34,522 nt of DNA, from the IMG/VR virus record IMGVR_UViG_3300005833_000009, positions 1 to 34,522 of that record; one strand, written 5' to 3'. Shown here one piece after another: positions 13,895 to 21,781 of the stretch. Position 1 is the stretch's first letter, and every line of letters starts with the position of its first letter. The DNA is from a virus. The position numbers and the translations under genes are program-made. The notes beneath the pieces are model-generated. The model did not search any database. It was not told the DNA's origin and worked only from the letters and a program-made list of their open reading frames with translations.

Positions 13895-16423
13895 ATGGCC
13901 CGGCTGACCTTCGATGTGTTCTGGCGGGACCATGGCGCGAAGGCTGGCCTGAAAGGCCTGTCGGCCGAGGCGAAGGACGCCGCCCGGAAGCAGGCCGAGT
14001 TCCGGCGCACGGCGTCGGTGGCCGGCGCGGTTGTCGGGGCGGCGCTGTTCAAGCTGGGCAAGGACTCCCTGGCCGTGGCGTCGAACATGACCGAGGCCCA
14101 GAGCAAGGTGCAGGTCGTGTTCGGCCAGTCGGCGGCCGTAATCAACGATCTGGCCAAGAACTCGGCCAAGAGCATGGGAATCAGCAAGCGGGCCACCCTG
14201 GAGGCCGCCGGGGTCTTCGGGAACCTGTTCGTCAGCCTCAAGCTGCCCCAGGCCGAATCGGCCCGGATGTCCGCCCGCATGATTCAGCTGGCATCGGACA
14301 TGGCCTCGTTCAACGACGCCAGCCCGGAGGAGGCTCTCGCTGCGCTGCGCTCGGGGCTGGTCGGGGAGGCCGAACCGTTGCGCCGGTTCGGGGTGAACCT
14401 GACCGACGCCACCCTGCGGCAGAAGGCCCTGGAGATGGGCCTTATCAGCACCACGAAGGACGCCCTGACCCCGGCCGTCAAGGCCCAGGCGTCGTACGCG
14501 CTGATCCTGGACCAGACGAAGACCGCCCAGGGCGACTTCGCTCGCACATCGGAGAACAACGCCAACATGCAGCGCAAGCTGCGGGCCCAGTACGAAGACA
14601 TGAGCGCCCAGGTCGGCGAGAAGCTGCTCCCCGCACTGGTGAAGATCACGGGGACGATGTCGGATCTGCTGACCTTCGTGGACAAGAACGCTCGCGCGTT
14701 CCTGCCGCTGGCCACCGGCATCGGGGCCGCCGCGGCCGCAATCTTCACGATCAACAAGGCCGCGGCCGGGTTGAGCGCCACCAGGGCAGCGTTCACTCAC
14801 CTCAACGACGCATTCAGTGGCCTGAACAAGAATCAGACCGACGCGAAGGGATCGGCGGGCCGGTTCTCCTCGTTCATGGGTGCCGGGGGGCCCTGGAGTC
14901 TGGCCCTGATCGCCGGTGGAATCGCTCTCGGCGCGTGGGTGAAGTCGCAGCAGGACGCCAAACGGCGGGTCGAGGAAACCACCGACAGCCTGGACGAGCA
15001 GACCGGCGCCATCACCCTGAACACCCGCAAGGTCGCATACTCGGCGCTGGTCAACTCTGGCGCGGTCGATGCGGCCAAGCGGCTCGGGGTCAGCCTCGCC
15101 GATCTGACCGACGCCGCCCTGGGTGATGCCCAGGCGACCGAGCGGGTGAACGCGGCCCTGGAACGGGCCCGGCCGAGGCTGGACGGCGCCCAGGCCGCAG
15201 CCTCGCGTGGCGGGGCCGCGCTGGACAAGTACCAGACTTCGTCGCTGCGGGTGAAAGAGGCGATCGGCGCCCAGAACGACGCCCTGCGTACGGCCCGCCA
15301 GCGGCTCGCTGACGCCGCGGCCGCAGGCCTGGGTACCACCAGCCGCACCGATGACCTGAACGCCAGCCTGCGCACCACGGCGGGCCGCCTGGGTGCTGCT
15401 TCGTCGGCAGCGAAGGGGTTCGAGGTCAGGCTGGCGAACCTGCCCAGCCCTCGGGTCACCGTCAGCGCCAGCGTCCTGCTGTTCGGGCAGAACTCCTTCG
15501 AGTCGCGCCTGGCGAAGCTGGGCCGAGCCCAAGGTGGCCCGATCTCGGGTCCTGGCACGGGGACCAGTGACAGCATCCCCGCGATGCTCTCGGCCGGCGA
15601 GCATGTATGGACGGCCCGCGAGGTCGCCGCGGCCGGCGGGCACGGCGCGGTGGTCGGGCTGCGGCGTGCAGTCATGGGTGGCCGATTCGCTGGAGGTGGC
15701 CCGGTCGACAGTGGGCCGCTGAACATGCGCACCGTCGGGCGGATCTCGGGTCGGATCGAGTCGCTGATGGAGGACGTAGCCCAGGGCGCGTCGGTGCTGC
15801 TGATGTCCTCGGTCCGTCGGGCCGTGAACCGGGCCACCGCACTCGGTGGTGGTTCTCTCGGTGGTGGCGGGTGGCGCACCCAGTGGGCCGTCCTGCGGTC
15901 GGCGTTCCCGGGCGCCCAGCTGTTCTCGGCCTACCGTCCGGGTGCCCGGACCACATCGGGTGCAGCGTCCTATCACTCGGCGGGACGGGCGATCGACGTG
16001 ACCCCGAGTATGGGGATCTTCGAGTGGATCCGGCGCAACTACGGCGGGTCGACCCGGGAGCTGATCTACTCACCGGCGGGTGCCCGGCAGATCAAGAACG
16101 GGCGGCCCTACCTGTACAGCGGCGCGGTCCGCGCCGGCCACTACTCGCACGTGCACTGGGCCTATGACCAGGGCGGCGTCGCCACCGGCGCGGGATGGCT
16201 GGCGAAGATGGCCTCGGCGCCCGAGCGGATCCTGTCACCAGGCCAAACCGTCGCGTTCGATCGGCTGGTCCGGGTCGCCGAGCGTGGTGGCGGGGTCGGC
16301 GCGCGAGTCGACCAGCACTTCCACTTCGACCGGTACATCGGATCCCGTGACGACCTGGTGCGCTCGATCAACGAGGCCGCGGCGCAGGGACGCCTCGACT
16401 ACGCGCTGCGGCGGGCCGGCTGA
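13895..16423 (+). CDS. Tape measure protein with C-terminal M15-like peptidase domain
   Basis: An 842-residue protein, the longest gene here. The N-terminal 260 residues match actinophage tape measures (AGAVVGAALFKLGKDSLAVAS, MTEAQSKVQVVFGQSAAVI, DASPEEALAALRSGLVGE). Hydrophobic segments follow (LPLATGIGAAAAAIFTI; PWSLALIAGGIALGAWV), then helical Ala-rich parts. Near residues 690-755 it has SYHSAGRAIDV and GHYSHVHWAYD, the zinc-ligand pattern of M15/D-Ala-D-Ala-type cell-wall peptidases, so the tip probably cuts peptidoglycan during DNA entry. The C-terminal 80 residues are unassigned. If tail length follows the usual scaling of about 1.5 angstrom per residue, the tail would be roughly 125 nm. 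GAGGAG precedes ATG 13895. Confidence 0.92.
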   Translation: MARLTFDVFWRDHGAKAGLKGLSAEAKDAARKQAEFRRTASVAGAVVGAALFKLGKDSLAVASNMTEAQSKVQVVFGQSAAVINDLAKNSAKSMGISKRATLEAAGVFGNLFVSLKLPQAESARMSARMIQLASDMASFNDASPEEALAALRSGLVGEAEPLRRFGVNLTDATLRQKALEMGLISTTKDALTPAVKAQASYALILDQTKTAQGDFARTSENNANMQRKLRAQYEDMSAQVGEKLLPALVKITGTMSDLLTFVDKNARAFLPLATGIGAAAAAIFTINKAAAGLSATRAAFTHLNDAFSGLNKNQTDAKGSAGRFSSFMGAGGPWSLALIAGGIALGAWVKSQQDAKRRVEETTDSLDEQTGAITLNTRKVAYSALVNSGAVDAAKRLGVSLADLTDAALGDAQATERVNAALERARPRLDGAQAAASRGGAALDKYQTSSLRVKEAIGAQNDALRTARQRLADAAAAGLGTTSRTDDLNASLRTTAGRLGAASSAAKGFEVRLANLPSPRVTVSASVLLFGQNSFESRLAKLGRAQGGPISGPGTGTSDSIPAMLSAGEHVWTAREVAAAGGHGAVVGLRRAVMGGRFAGGGPVDSGPLNMRTVGRISGRIESLMEDVAQGASVLLMSSVRRAVNRATALGGGSLGGGGWRTQWAVLRSAFPGAQLFSAYRPGARTTSGAASYHSAGRAIDVTPSMGIFEWIRRNYGGSTRELIYSPAGARQIKNGRPYLYSGAVRAGHYSHVHWAYDQGGVATGAGWLAKMASAPERILSPGQTVAFDRLVRVAERGGGVGARVDQHFHFDRYIGSRDDLVRSINEAAAQGRLDYALRRAG

Positions 16424-18543
16424 TGGCCGCCCCGACCTTCGTCTCGTTCGCCTCCACGACGCCGATCTCTCTGACGACGTCGCCGCTGACCCTGAGTATC
16501 ACCACCCTGGCCGGCGACTACGTGGTGGCGTACGCGTTCATGGACGGGGGGCAGGCATCGTTCACGATCTCCGGTAACTCCCTGGACTGGAACAGCATCG
16601 GTACCAACCGGGAATGGTGGACATCCTCGGGGGAGGCCTGGTGGGCGAAGGACCCAGCCGGCGGGACCGCGTGGACCCTGTCGATAGGCAGCGTCCCGTC
16701 GGGACTGAAATGGACCATCGGTGCGTGGGTCTGGCGTGGTGTGTCGGTGGTCGGTTCCACCGTCTACAGCTACGACGGCGACGGCGTGTTCCCCCAGAAG
16801 ACCCTGAGCGTGCCCCAGGTCGACTCGGCGATCCTGTTCGCTGCGGCGGACTTCAACGCCATCGACGGCACCGGGCGGACCTTTCTGCAGATCAACGGGG
16901 CGAGCCCGACGGAAGACAAGTACGAACGGCTCGTCAACTCTCAGACGATCTACGCAGCCCGGTACGCCAATGCGGGCCCGGCCGGGGCGAAGGTCGCCGG
17001 CTTATCCGCACCCCAGTACCAGTCGCCGACGTCGTTCGCCGTCGAGCTGCGCGGGGTCCTGGCCGCCGACGTCGGTGCCCCAGTGAGCAAGCCGCTGGCG
17101 GTCGAGGTCGACTGGAACCGGGACGGGGACTACAGCGACGCCGGGGAGGACGTCACGGGCCGGGTCCGGGGGACGGTCGAATGCACGTTCGGCCGTGACC
17201 AGGTGACCGCGCTGTCCCCGATCGTCGCCGGCCGCGGCTCATTCGAGCTGGACAACCGCAGCCGCGACTACTCGCCGCTGAACACCGGGTCGCCGTTGTT
17301 CGGGAAGGTGAAACCTGCTCGCCCGGTGTTGATCCGGCGGACCGTCGGATCGAACGTGTACACGATCTTCAGGTCGCACACCGACGACTCGGCGATCTCA
17401 CCGGACGTCGAGGCCAAGCGGGTCCGGCTGGGCCTGGTCGACTTCCTCGCCGACTTCCGCGGGCAGCGGATCACAACCCAGCTGTATCAGGGGATCCGCA
17501 CCGGTGAGGCGATCGGGGAGGTCCTCAACGCCATCGGATGGACCGGTGCCCGAGACATCGACCCCGGCGCGACGTTCATCCCGTTCTGGTGGGAGGAGGG
17601 CGCCGACGCGTTCGATGCGCTGCAGCGGATCCTGGCCAGCGAAGGGCCACCATCGCTGCTGTCGGTCGGCACGACCGGTGAGCTGATCTTCAGGGACCGG
17701 CATCACCGGTTCACGCGGGCGGCGTCTACCGCGGTGCAGTCGACGTGGCGCGGGTCCGGCGCCGAACCGGTCATGAATCGTGGTTACAGCTACTCAGACA
17801 ACTGGGAGAACATCGTCAATGCGGTGTCGTTCACCGTGTCTGAACGCCAGCCACGCGACGAGGCCCGCGTCTGGGAAACCGAGGAGATCATTAGCCTGGC
17901 GGCGTCCGAGGCCCGCGTGATCGTCATGGAGACGTCGGATCCGTTCTACGGCGCCCAGACCCCCATCGCTGGGCTCGACTTCGCTGTGCTGAGCGGTTCG
18001 ATCACGAACGTGTTCCTGTCGCGGACGTCGGGCCAGTCCACCAGCGTCACGCTGCTCGCCGGTGGATCCGGCGCAGTGGTGGGGGGCCTGGCCGTCCGGG
18101 CGACGTCGGTCCCGGTGGCACGGACCGCGCAGATCACCGCGACCAACTCGGCGAGCATCGCCGAGTACGGGCGCCGGTCGCTGCCCGGTGGCCTTGAGCC
18201 GGTCTGGGCGAGCCGGTACGACGCCCGCAGCATCGCCGACCTACTGATGGCCCAGCGCGCGCAGCCGCTGCCCCAGCTGCAGGTCAGGTTCGTGTGCGGG
18301 CGCACCCAGAACGCCCGACTCGACGCCCTGCTCTCACTGGACCTGTCCGACCGGGTCCGGGTGGTCGAACCCGAGACCGCTGTCTCGGGGGACTACTTCG
18401 TCGAATCGATCGGCCACGCCATCGAGGGAGTCACCAGCCACGAGATCACCTTCGGGCTGGAGGCGGTCCCCGCGGCACCGGCCGGGACCCAGTTCATCAT
18501 CGGCACTTCGACCCTGAACGGAACCCATGTACTCGCCTACTGA
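16423..18543 (+). CDS. Minor tail protein / tail hub
   Basis: A 706-residue protein immediately downstream of the tape measure (one-base overlap). Residues 1-215 are a beta-rich N-terminal domain (FVSFASTTPISLTTS, GLKWTIGAWVWRGVSVVGST). From about residue 225, VEVDWNRDGDYSDAGEDVTGRVRG and FELDNRSRDYSPLNTGSPL match the conserved core of actinophage minor tail proteins at the baseplate, and LFAAADFNA and FWWEEGADAFDALQRILASEG lie nearby. The C-terminal part (DRVRVVEPETAVSGDYFVESIGH and following) resembles tail-hub proteins. It probably combines hub and adsorption functions that other phages split over two genes, because no separate distal tail protein is visible. Receptor specificity cannot be deduced. 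Confidence 0.85.
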   Translation: MAAPTFVSFASTTPISLTTSPLTLSITTLAGDYVVAYAFMDGGQASFTISGNSLDWNSIGTNREWWTSSGEAWWAKDPAGGTAWTLSIGSVPSGLKWTIGAWVWRGVSVVGSTVYSYDGDGVFPQKTLSVPQVDSAILFAAADFNAIDGTGRTFLQINGASPTEDKYERLVNSQTIYAARYANAGPAGAKVAGLSAPQYQSPTSFAVELRGVLAADVGAPVSKPLAVEVDWNRDGDYSDAGEDVTGRVRGTVECTFGRDQVTALSPIVAGRGSFELDNRSRDYSPLNTGSPLFGKVKPARPVLIRRTVGSNVYTIFRSHTDDSAISPDVEAKRVRLGLVDFLADFRGQRITTQLYQGIRTGEAIGEVLNAIGWTGARDIDPGATFIPFWWEEGADAFDALQRILASEGPPSLLSVGTTGELIFRDRHHRFTRAASTAVQSTWRGSGAEPVMNRGYSYSDNWENIVNAVSFTVSERQPRDEARVWETEEIISLAASEARVIVMETSDPFYGAQTPIAGLDFAVLSGSITNVFLSRTSGQSTSVTLLAGGSGAVVGGLAVRATSVPVARTAQITATNSASIAEYGRRSLPGGLEPVWASRYDARSIADLLMAQRAQPLPQLQVRFVCGRTQNARLDALLSLDLSDRVRVVEPETAVSGDYFVESIGHAIEGVTSHEITFGLEAVPAAPAGTQFIIGTSTLNGTHVLAY

Positions 18544-18868
18544 CGATGCCCTGATCGCTGCGGCCGAGGTCTACCACGGCCAGTGGATCGCACGGTGCCC
18601 CCGGGACGGCTGCTACACGATCGAGCTGGCGGGCCGCTGTGACGACGGCAGCACCGGGGGCCTGTCCGAGGATGCCTTCGAGTGCCGCAAGTCGCACGGC
18701 GGGTGCGGGTTGCGGTGCCGGCCGGTCTGGCCCGACCCCGAGACCCGGGCCGCGATCGTGGCTGCGCTGGAGGCCCGGCCGGCGCCGATGACCCGGAACT
18801 GGTCGCCCGGTGAGACGATCGAGCAGCTGCTGGCAGAGAACATCGAGCACGGCGTGAGGACTGACTGA
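18527..18868 (+). CDS. Conserved Cys-rich protein of the tail region
   Basis: A 113-residue protein that overlaps the tail hub gene by 17 bp. It has Cys residues in RCPRDGCY, GRCDD and CRKSHGGCGLRC, likely one or two zinc sites, followed by a helical C-terminus (TIEQLLAENIEHG). Proteins of this type with GxWIARCPRxxC are common next to minor tail genes in actinophages but have no assigned function. It has no signal peptide or membrane segment, so a cytoplasmic role such as assembly or regulation is as likely as virion location. Confidence 0.7.
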   Translation: MYSPTDDALIAAAEVYHGQWIARCPRDGCYTIELAGRCDDGSTGGLSEDAFECRKSHGGCGLRCRPVWPDPETRAAIVAALEARPAPMTRNWSPGETIEQLLAENIEHGVRTD

Positions 18869-19407
18869 TGGCATGGGTTGCCCCCCCGACGTTCGTCTCG
18901 GGAAACGTGCTGACCGCGGCGCAGCTGAACATCCTGTCGGGCAATCTCGCCGAGACCGCGGCCGCGAAGGCCACCGCGGCGGGGCAGATGTTCCTGGCGA
19001 CCGGCACGAACACGCTGGTCGCCCGGACCCCCGCGAGCGCGATCGTCACAGCCACCGAGAGCACGACGTCGAGCGTCTACACCGACCTGGCCACCGTGGG
19101 CCCGTCGGTCACCGTCGCGACCGGCACGAAGGCCCTCATCATCGTTAGTGGGGTCGTCTCGAACAACACCGTCGGCGCGTACTCCAACATGGGCGTCGAC
19201 ATCACCGGGGCGAGCGCTATCAGCCCAGCGAACCCGCTGCTGCAGCTGCGGGCCGCGGCCGTGAACCAACAGATCACCGCGTCGATGGCCCACATCGAGA
19301 CCGGGCTGACCGCGGGGAACAACACCTTCACCTGCAAGTACCAGATCGTCACCGCGAGCACGGGTGCCTGGGCCCTTCGCCAGATCATCGTGATACCGCT
19401 GTCATGA
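18868..19407 (+). CDS. Minor virion / tail-tip protein
   Basis: A 179-residue protein starting MAWVAPPTFVSGNVLTAAQLNILSGNL, a widespread start of actinophage minor tail and fibre proteins. The rest is a beta-rich domain (LIIVSGVVSNNTVGAYSNMGV, NTFTCKYQIVTASTGAWALRQ) resembling a fibre head. ATG 18868 shares one base with the preceding stop, and the stop overlaps the endolysin start. Its position, after the hub and before lysis genes, is typical of receptor-binding or fibre proteins. It is the best visible candidate for a host-contact protein in the tail block. Confidence 0.75.
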   Translation: MAWVAPPTFVSGNVLTAAQLNILSGNLAETAAAKATAAGQMFLATGTNTLVARTPASAIVTATESTTSSVYTDLATVGPSVTVATGTKALIIVSGVVSNNTVGAYSNMGVDITGASAISPANPLLQLRAAAVNQQITASMAHIETGLTAGNNTFTCKYQIVTASTGAWALRQIIVIPLS

Positions 19408-20255
19408 CCGCCGGCCGTTACCCCGCTGCCGCATGGCGGCCGCTGGGCACCCAGAGCGAACCGCTGATAACCCCCCGGATCCTGGTGTTCCACACCATGG
19501 TCGGAACCCTGCGCAGCAGCGAGGCCCTGTTCCGCCAGGACGGGTACACCGGGGTCGAGGCCCACTTCGGGGTCGGTGGCCCGTGGGACGGCGCGGCCCT
19601 GGACGGCGCGGTCTGGCAATGGCAGAGCATCGACCGGCAGGCCGACGCCCAGGCCGGCGGGAACCCTTACTGTGTCTCGATCGAGACCAGCGACGGCGGT
19701 GACCCGGACCGGGCGTGGTCGGCCCGCCAGATCGAGGCCCTGATCGAGCTGGCCGTATGGTTCTGCCAGCAGACCGGCGCACCCGCCCGGCTGGTCAGCG
19801 GGACCGGCGACCACGGGTTCGGCTACCACCGACAGTTCGCCACCTGGAACCCCCAGGGGCATACCTGCCCGAACCCCACCCGGCAGCGGCAGCTGCAGGC
19901 GATCGTGATCCCGCGCGTAGCCCAACGACTGAGCGGAGACGACATGCCCATCACCACCGAGGACGCGAAGCTGATCGCGCGGACCCTGCTCTCGACCCAG
20001 CCGACCGGGACGCCCGGGATCACCGTCGGGATCGCCGCGGAGCGCGCCGCGACCGGCATCCCAGCGATCATGCACGTCCTGTCCCACCTGAACGAACGCC
20101 TCGACGCCCTGCCCACGGTCGAGCAGATCGTCGCCGCGGTGGTGCCGGCGGTCGTCGCGGCCCTGCCGGCCGGGTCCGGGGTCAGCGTCGAGCAGCTGCG
20201 AGTCGCCGTCGAGGCTGGTGTCCGGTCGGCGCTGCGCTCGATCCCCGCGGCGTGA
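19404..20255 (+). CDS. Endolysin, N-acetylmuramoyl-L-alanine amidase
   Basis: A 283-residue lysin. Residues 20-175 match the amidase_2/PGRP fold with zinc ligands His30 (LVFHTMV), His153 and Cys155 (QGHTCPNP); a conserved Tyr/His stretch is at GFGYHRQF. It would hydrolyse the bond between N-acetylmuramic acid and L-alanine. The remaining 100 residues (from about residue 180) are helical and Ala/Val-rich (TVEQIVAAVVPAVVAALPAG, VEQLRVAVEAGVRSALR) and may be a wall-binding or oligomerisation region rather than a classic repeat binding domain. No signal peptide is visible, so export depends on a holin, and two holin-like genes follow. Start and stop both overlap neighbours by 4 bp. Confidence 0.92.
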   Translation: MTAGRYPAAAWRPLGTQSEPLITPRILVFHTMVGTLRSSEALFRQDGYTGVEAHFGVGGPWDGAALDGAVWQWQSIDRQADAQAGGNPYCVSIETSDGGDPDRAWSARQIEALIELAVWFCQQTGAPARLVSGTGDHGFGYHRQFATWNPQGHTCPNPTRQRQLQAIVIPRVAQRLSGDDMPITTEDAKLIARTLLSTQPTGTPGITVGIAAERAATGIPAIMHVLSHLNERLDALPTVEQIVAAVVPAVVAALPAGSGVSVEQLRVAVEAGVRSALRSIPAA

Positions 20256-20518
20256 CCGCGGGCCAGCTGGCCGAGATCCGGGGACTGCTGGAGGACCTGC
20301 AGCGTGACGTGAAGGGCCTGGCCCAGACCGTCGAGGACACCCGCGAGCAGCTGGACGAGCTGCGGCAGCTGCACGTCGCCGACAACAGCCGCACGGTGGC
20401 CCGGTTGGGCACCGTCGAGGTGTGGCAGGCCCGAGCGGTGGGGTTCGCTGCAGGGATCGGCGGTGTGATCGGGGCCGCTGGTGGTGTGATCCTGGATCGT
20501 GTCATCGGGAGAGGATGA
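20252..20518 (+). CDS. Putative holin with N-terminal coiled coil (XhlA-like layout)
   Basis: An 88-residue protein. Residues 5-50 form an amphipathic coiled coil (LAEIRGLLEDLQRDVKGLAQ, VEDTREQLDELRQL). A single hydrophobic segment (AVGFAAGIGGVIGAAGGVIL) follows, ending in a short basic tail DRVIGRG. This layout resembles haemolysin XhlA-type accessory holins. It is directly coupled to the endolysin (GTGA) and to the next membrane protein (ATGA). Holin function is an inference from architecture and place. Confidence 0.7.
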   Translation: MTAGQLAEIRGLLEDLQRDVKGLAQTVEDTREQLDELRQLHVADNSRTVARLGTVEVWQARAVGFAAGIGGVIGAAGGVILDRVIGRG

Positions 20519-20754
20519 TCGCTGTGCACATCAACCTGAACCCCTACCGCAAGGCCGCTGTCGCCGTACTGGGTGCCCTGGCCCAGCTGCTGGTCGTGCT
20601 CGACGAGGCCCTGTCGGTCGGTGTCCTTCCCGAGGCGTGGGTTCCGTGGGTCCGGGTCGCGCTGGCCCTGGGGACGGCCCTGGGCGTGTACGGGGTCCGG
20701 AACAGCCGCGGCCCGGGTCAGCATGTGGCGGGCGAGCTGCAGCGGGATCCCTGA
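20515..20754 (+). CDS. Putative holin, two membrane segments
   Basis: A 79-residue membrane protein. Two hydrophobic segments are visible: AAVAVLGALAQLLVVLDEAL (about residues 14-33) and WVRVALALGTALGVYGV (about 45-61), with basic residues before the first (NPYRK) and a hydrophilic C-terminus. The MIAVHINLNPYRKAAVAVLGAL start is like small actinophage holins. ATG 20515 overlaps the previous stop. With the upstream coiled-coil protein it forms a two-holin lysis cassette. A strong hairpin and regulatory region follow. Confidence 0.75.
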   Translation: MIAVHINLNPYRKAAVAVLGALAQLLVVLDEALSVGVLPEAWVPWVRVALALGTALGVYGVRNSRGPGQHVAGELQRDP

Positions 20755-20758
20755 GACG

Positions 20759-20804
20759 CGCGCCGCGACGGAGCTGGGCACTCCGACTGGTGATCCGCGG
20801 CGCG
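20759..20804 (+). terminator. Nested hairpin after the lysis genes
   Basis: CGCGCCGCG (20759-20767) pairs with CGCGGCGCG (20796-20804), and inside this CGGAG (20769-20773) pairs with CTCCG (20781-20785). The structure follows the last holin gene and precedes a new promoter, so it probably ends the late operon. No T-run follows. Confidence 0.55.
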
Positions 20805-20884
20805 ATGGCGAGGCCCTCCGCTGCCCGGGTCGTAACTCTCGGCGACCTGGGCGGGCGGGGGGCCTTGCGTCGTCCCGGTGCTCA

Positions 20885-20921
20885 CTGATGCGTCAGCCAC
20901 CACCGTCCCTGATGCGTCAGC
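20885..20921 (+). promoter_or_regulatory. Candidate operators: two copies of CTGATGCGTCAGC
   Basis: The 13-bp word CTGATGCGTCAGC occurs at 20885-20897 and 20909-20921, spaced 24 bp start to start (about two helical turns). Each has CTGA/TCAG inverted ends. They sit immediately upstream of the promoter for a DNA-binding protein, so autoregulation by that protein is plausible. No other copy was noticed in the window. Confidence 0.65.
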
Positions 20922-20932
20922 GTTTCGCGCAC

Positions 20933-20961
20933 TTGACCCCACACGCGCCATGCTGTAGACA
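20933..20961 (+). promoter_or_regulatory. Sigma70-type promoter for the regulator, probably leaderless
   Basis: TTGACC (20933-20938), a 17-bp spacer and TAGACA (20956-20961) form a near-consensus promoter. The expected +1 falls about 7 bases later, at or next to the ATG at 20969, and no Shine-Dalgarno sequence precedes that ATG. A leaderless mRNA, common in actinobacteria, is the simplest reading. Confidence 0.7.
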
Positions 20962-20968
20962 TGCGCTC

Positions 20969-21292
20969 ATGACAGACGCACCAGCGCAGGAACTGCTCAC
21001 CAGCGGTGAGGTCGCCAAGCGATTCAGGGTCAGCGTGTCCAGCGTGCGCCGGTGGGCCGCAGCCGGCCGCATCCCGTCGTTCCGGACCCCGACCGGCCAG
21101 CACCGCTACCGCGCCGCCGACGTCGCCCGGATCATCGGCCAGACCGAGCTCGAGCCCGAGGCCTACGCCCACAAGATTGTCACGTGGGAGAGCGCCGACG
21201 GTCAGCCGACCGAGGTCCAGCCCACCGAGGTCCAGCCCACCCAGACCGAGGCCGAAGCTGCCCTGACCTACGCCCTGCTCGCCGCCCCCTGA
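20969..21292 (+). CDS. BldC/MerR-like helix-turn-helix regulator
   Basis: A 107-residue DNA-binding protein. Residues 9-57 form a winged HTH: LLTSGEVAKRFRVSVSSVRRWAA, then IPSFRTPTGQHRYRAADVARI, matching BldC/MerR-like and excisionase-type folds. The rest is acidic with a PTEVQ tandem repeat (15-bp unit in the DNA), probably flexible. The gene stands alone between a strong upstream promoter with two operators and a double hairpin. In phages such proteins act as transcription switches or excisionases, but with no integrase nearby a regulator is preferred. ATG 20969 is chosen from the promoter geometry and the absence of a better ribosome binding site. Confidence 0.85.
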   Translation: MTDAPAQELLTSGEVAKRFRVSVSSVRRWAAAGRIPSFRTPTGQHRYRAADVARIIGQTELEPEAYAHKIVTWESADGQPTEVQPTEVQPTQTEAEAALTYALLAAP

Positions 21293-21296
21293 GACC

Positions 21297-21370
21297 CCCC
21301 GGGAACGGGGCCTAACCGGGCGGGGCACCCCCGATGTCCGTCCCGGATTCCCCCAGCCCCGTTCCCGGGG
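21297..21370 (+). repeat. 15-bp perfect inverted repeat, 44-bp spacing
   Basis: CCCCGGGAACGGGGC (21297-21311) is exactly complementary to GCCCCGTTCCCGGGG (21356-21370). It may form a large stem after the regulator gene or be a protein-binding or recombination site. Each arm is itself close to a palindrome (CCCCG/CGGGG). Confidence 0.7.
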
Positions 21371-21380
21371 CCCTGAACCG

Positions 21381-21421
21381 CTGCTGCCGCGCCGGATGAC
21401 CGAGGCCCGGCGCGGCAGCAG
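21381..21421 (+). terminator. 15-bp perfect hairpin, likely terminator of the regulator transcript
   Basis: CTGCTGCCGCGCCGG (21381-21395) pairs perfectly with CCGGCGCGGCAGCAG (21407-21421) around an 11-nt loop. The stem is very stable, but the following bases TACCAACC contain no T-run, so termination efficiency is uncertain. Confidence 0.7.
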
Positions 21422-21451
21422 TACCAACCTTCCCGCGAGAGGAACCCCCCC

Positions 21452-21727
21452 ATGGTCAAGCTGCTGGTCACGGTGATGCTGGCCGTGGGCTGCTACGCCG
21501 CCCTGCTGGCTGTTGTCTGCGTCGTCGGTGGCGGGGGAACCCCGGACGACGACGAGGCCGGATCGGGGCCCAGCGACTTCTACGACTGGTGCCCGACCTG
21601 CGGGCGGATCACTGGTCAGGTCAGCGCCACGTTCCGCCTGCTCGGTCCGGACGGCGGGCAACGCGAGGGTCAGCTGTGCCTGGGCCACGGCTGGTACGCC
21701 TACGACCCCCACGAGATCCCGGTATGA
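21452..21727 (+). CDS. Small membrane protein with zinc-ribbon-like domain
   Basis: A 91-residue protein. It begins with a hydrophobic segment (VTVMLAVGCYAALLAVVCVV, residues 7-26) that could be a membrane anchor or uncleaved signal. An acidic linker follows (DDDEAGSG), then Cys residues in WCPTCGR and LCLGHGW that may bind zinc. GAGAGG upstream of ATG 21452 fits the ribosome-binding style of this region. It opens the early-type gene block. The function is unknown. Confidence 0.7.
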   Translation: MVKLLVTVMLAVGCYAALLAVVCVVGGGGTPDDDEAGSGPSDFYDWCPTCGRITGQVSATFRLLGPDGGQREGQLCLGHGWYAYDPHEIPV

Positions 21728-21781
21728 GCCGGTAGCACCAGAACACTCTGCACGACCACCTTCCCGAAAGGACACACCCCC

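Noticed and set aside
13790-15976. A 728-codon open frame on the minus strand opposite the tape measure gene
   Set aside because: It mirrors the coding frame of a recognised protein, shows Arg/Gly/Pro-rich composition typical of antisense high-GC frames, and would be the only large minus-strand gene.
20755-20968. A short gene in the gap after the holins
   Set aside because: No frame has a start with a ribosome binding site, and the sequence is better explained by a hairpin, operators and a promoter.
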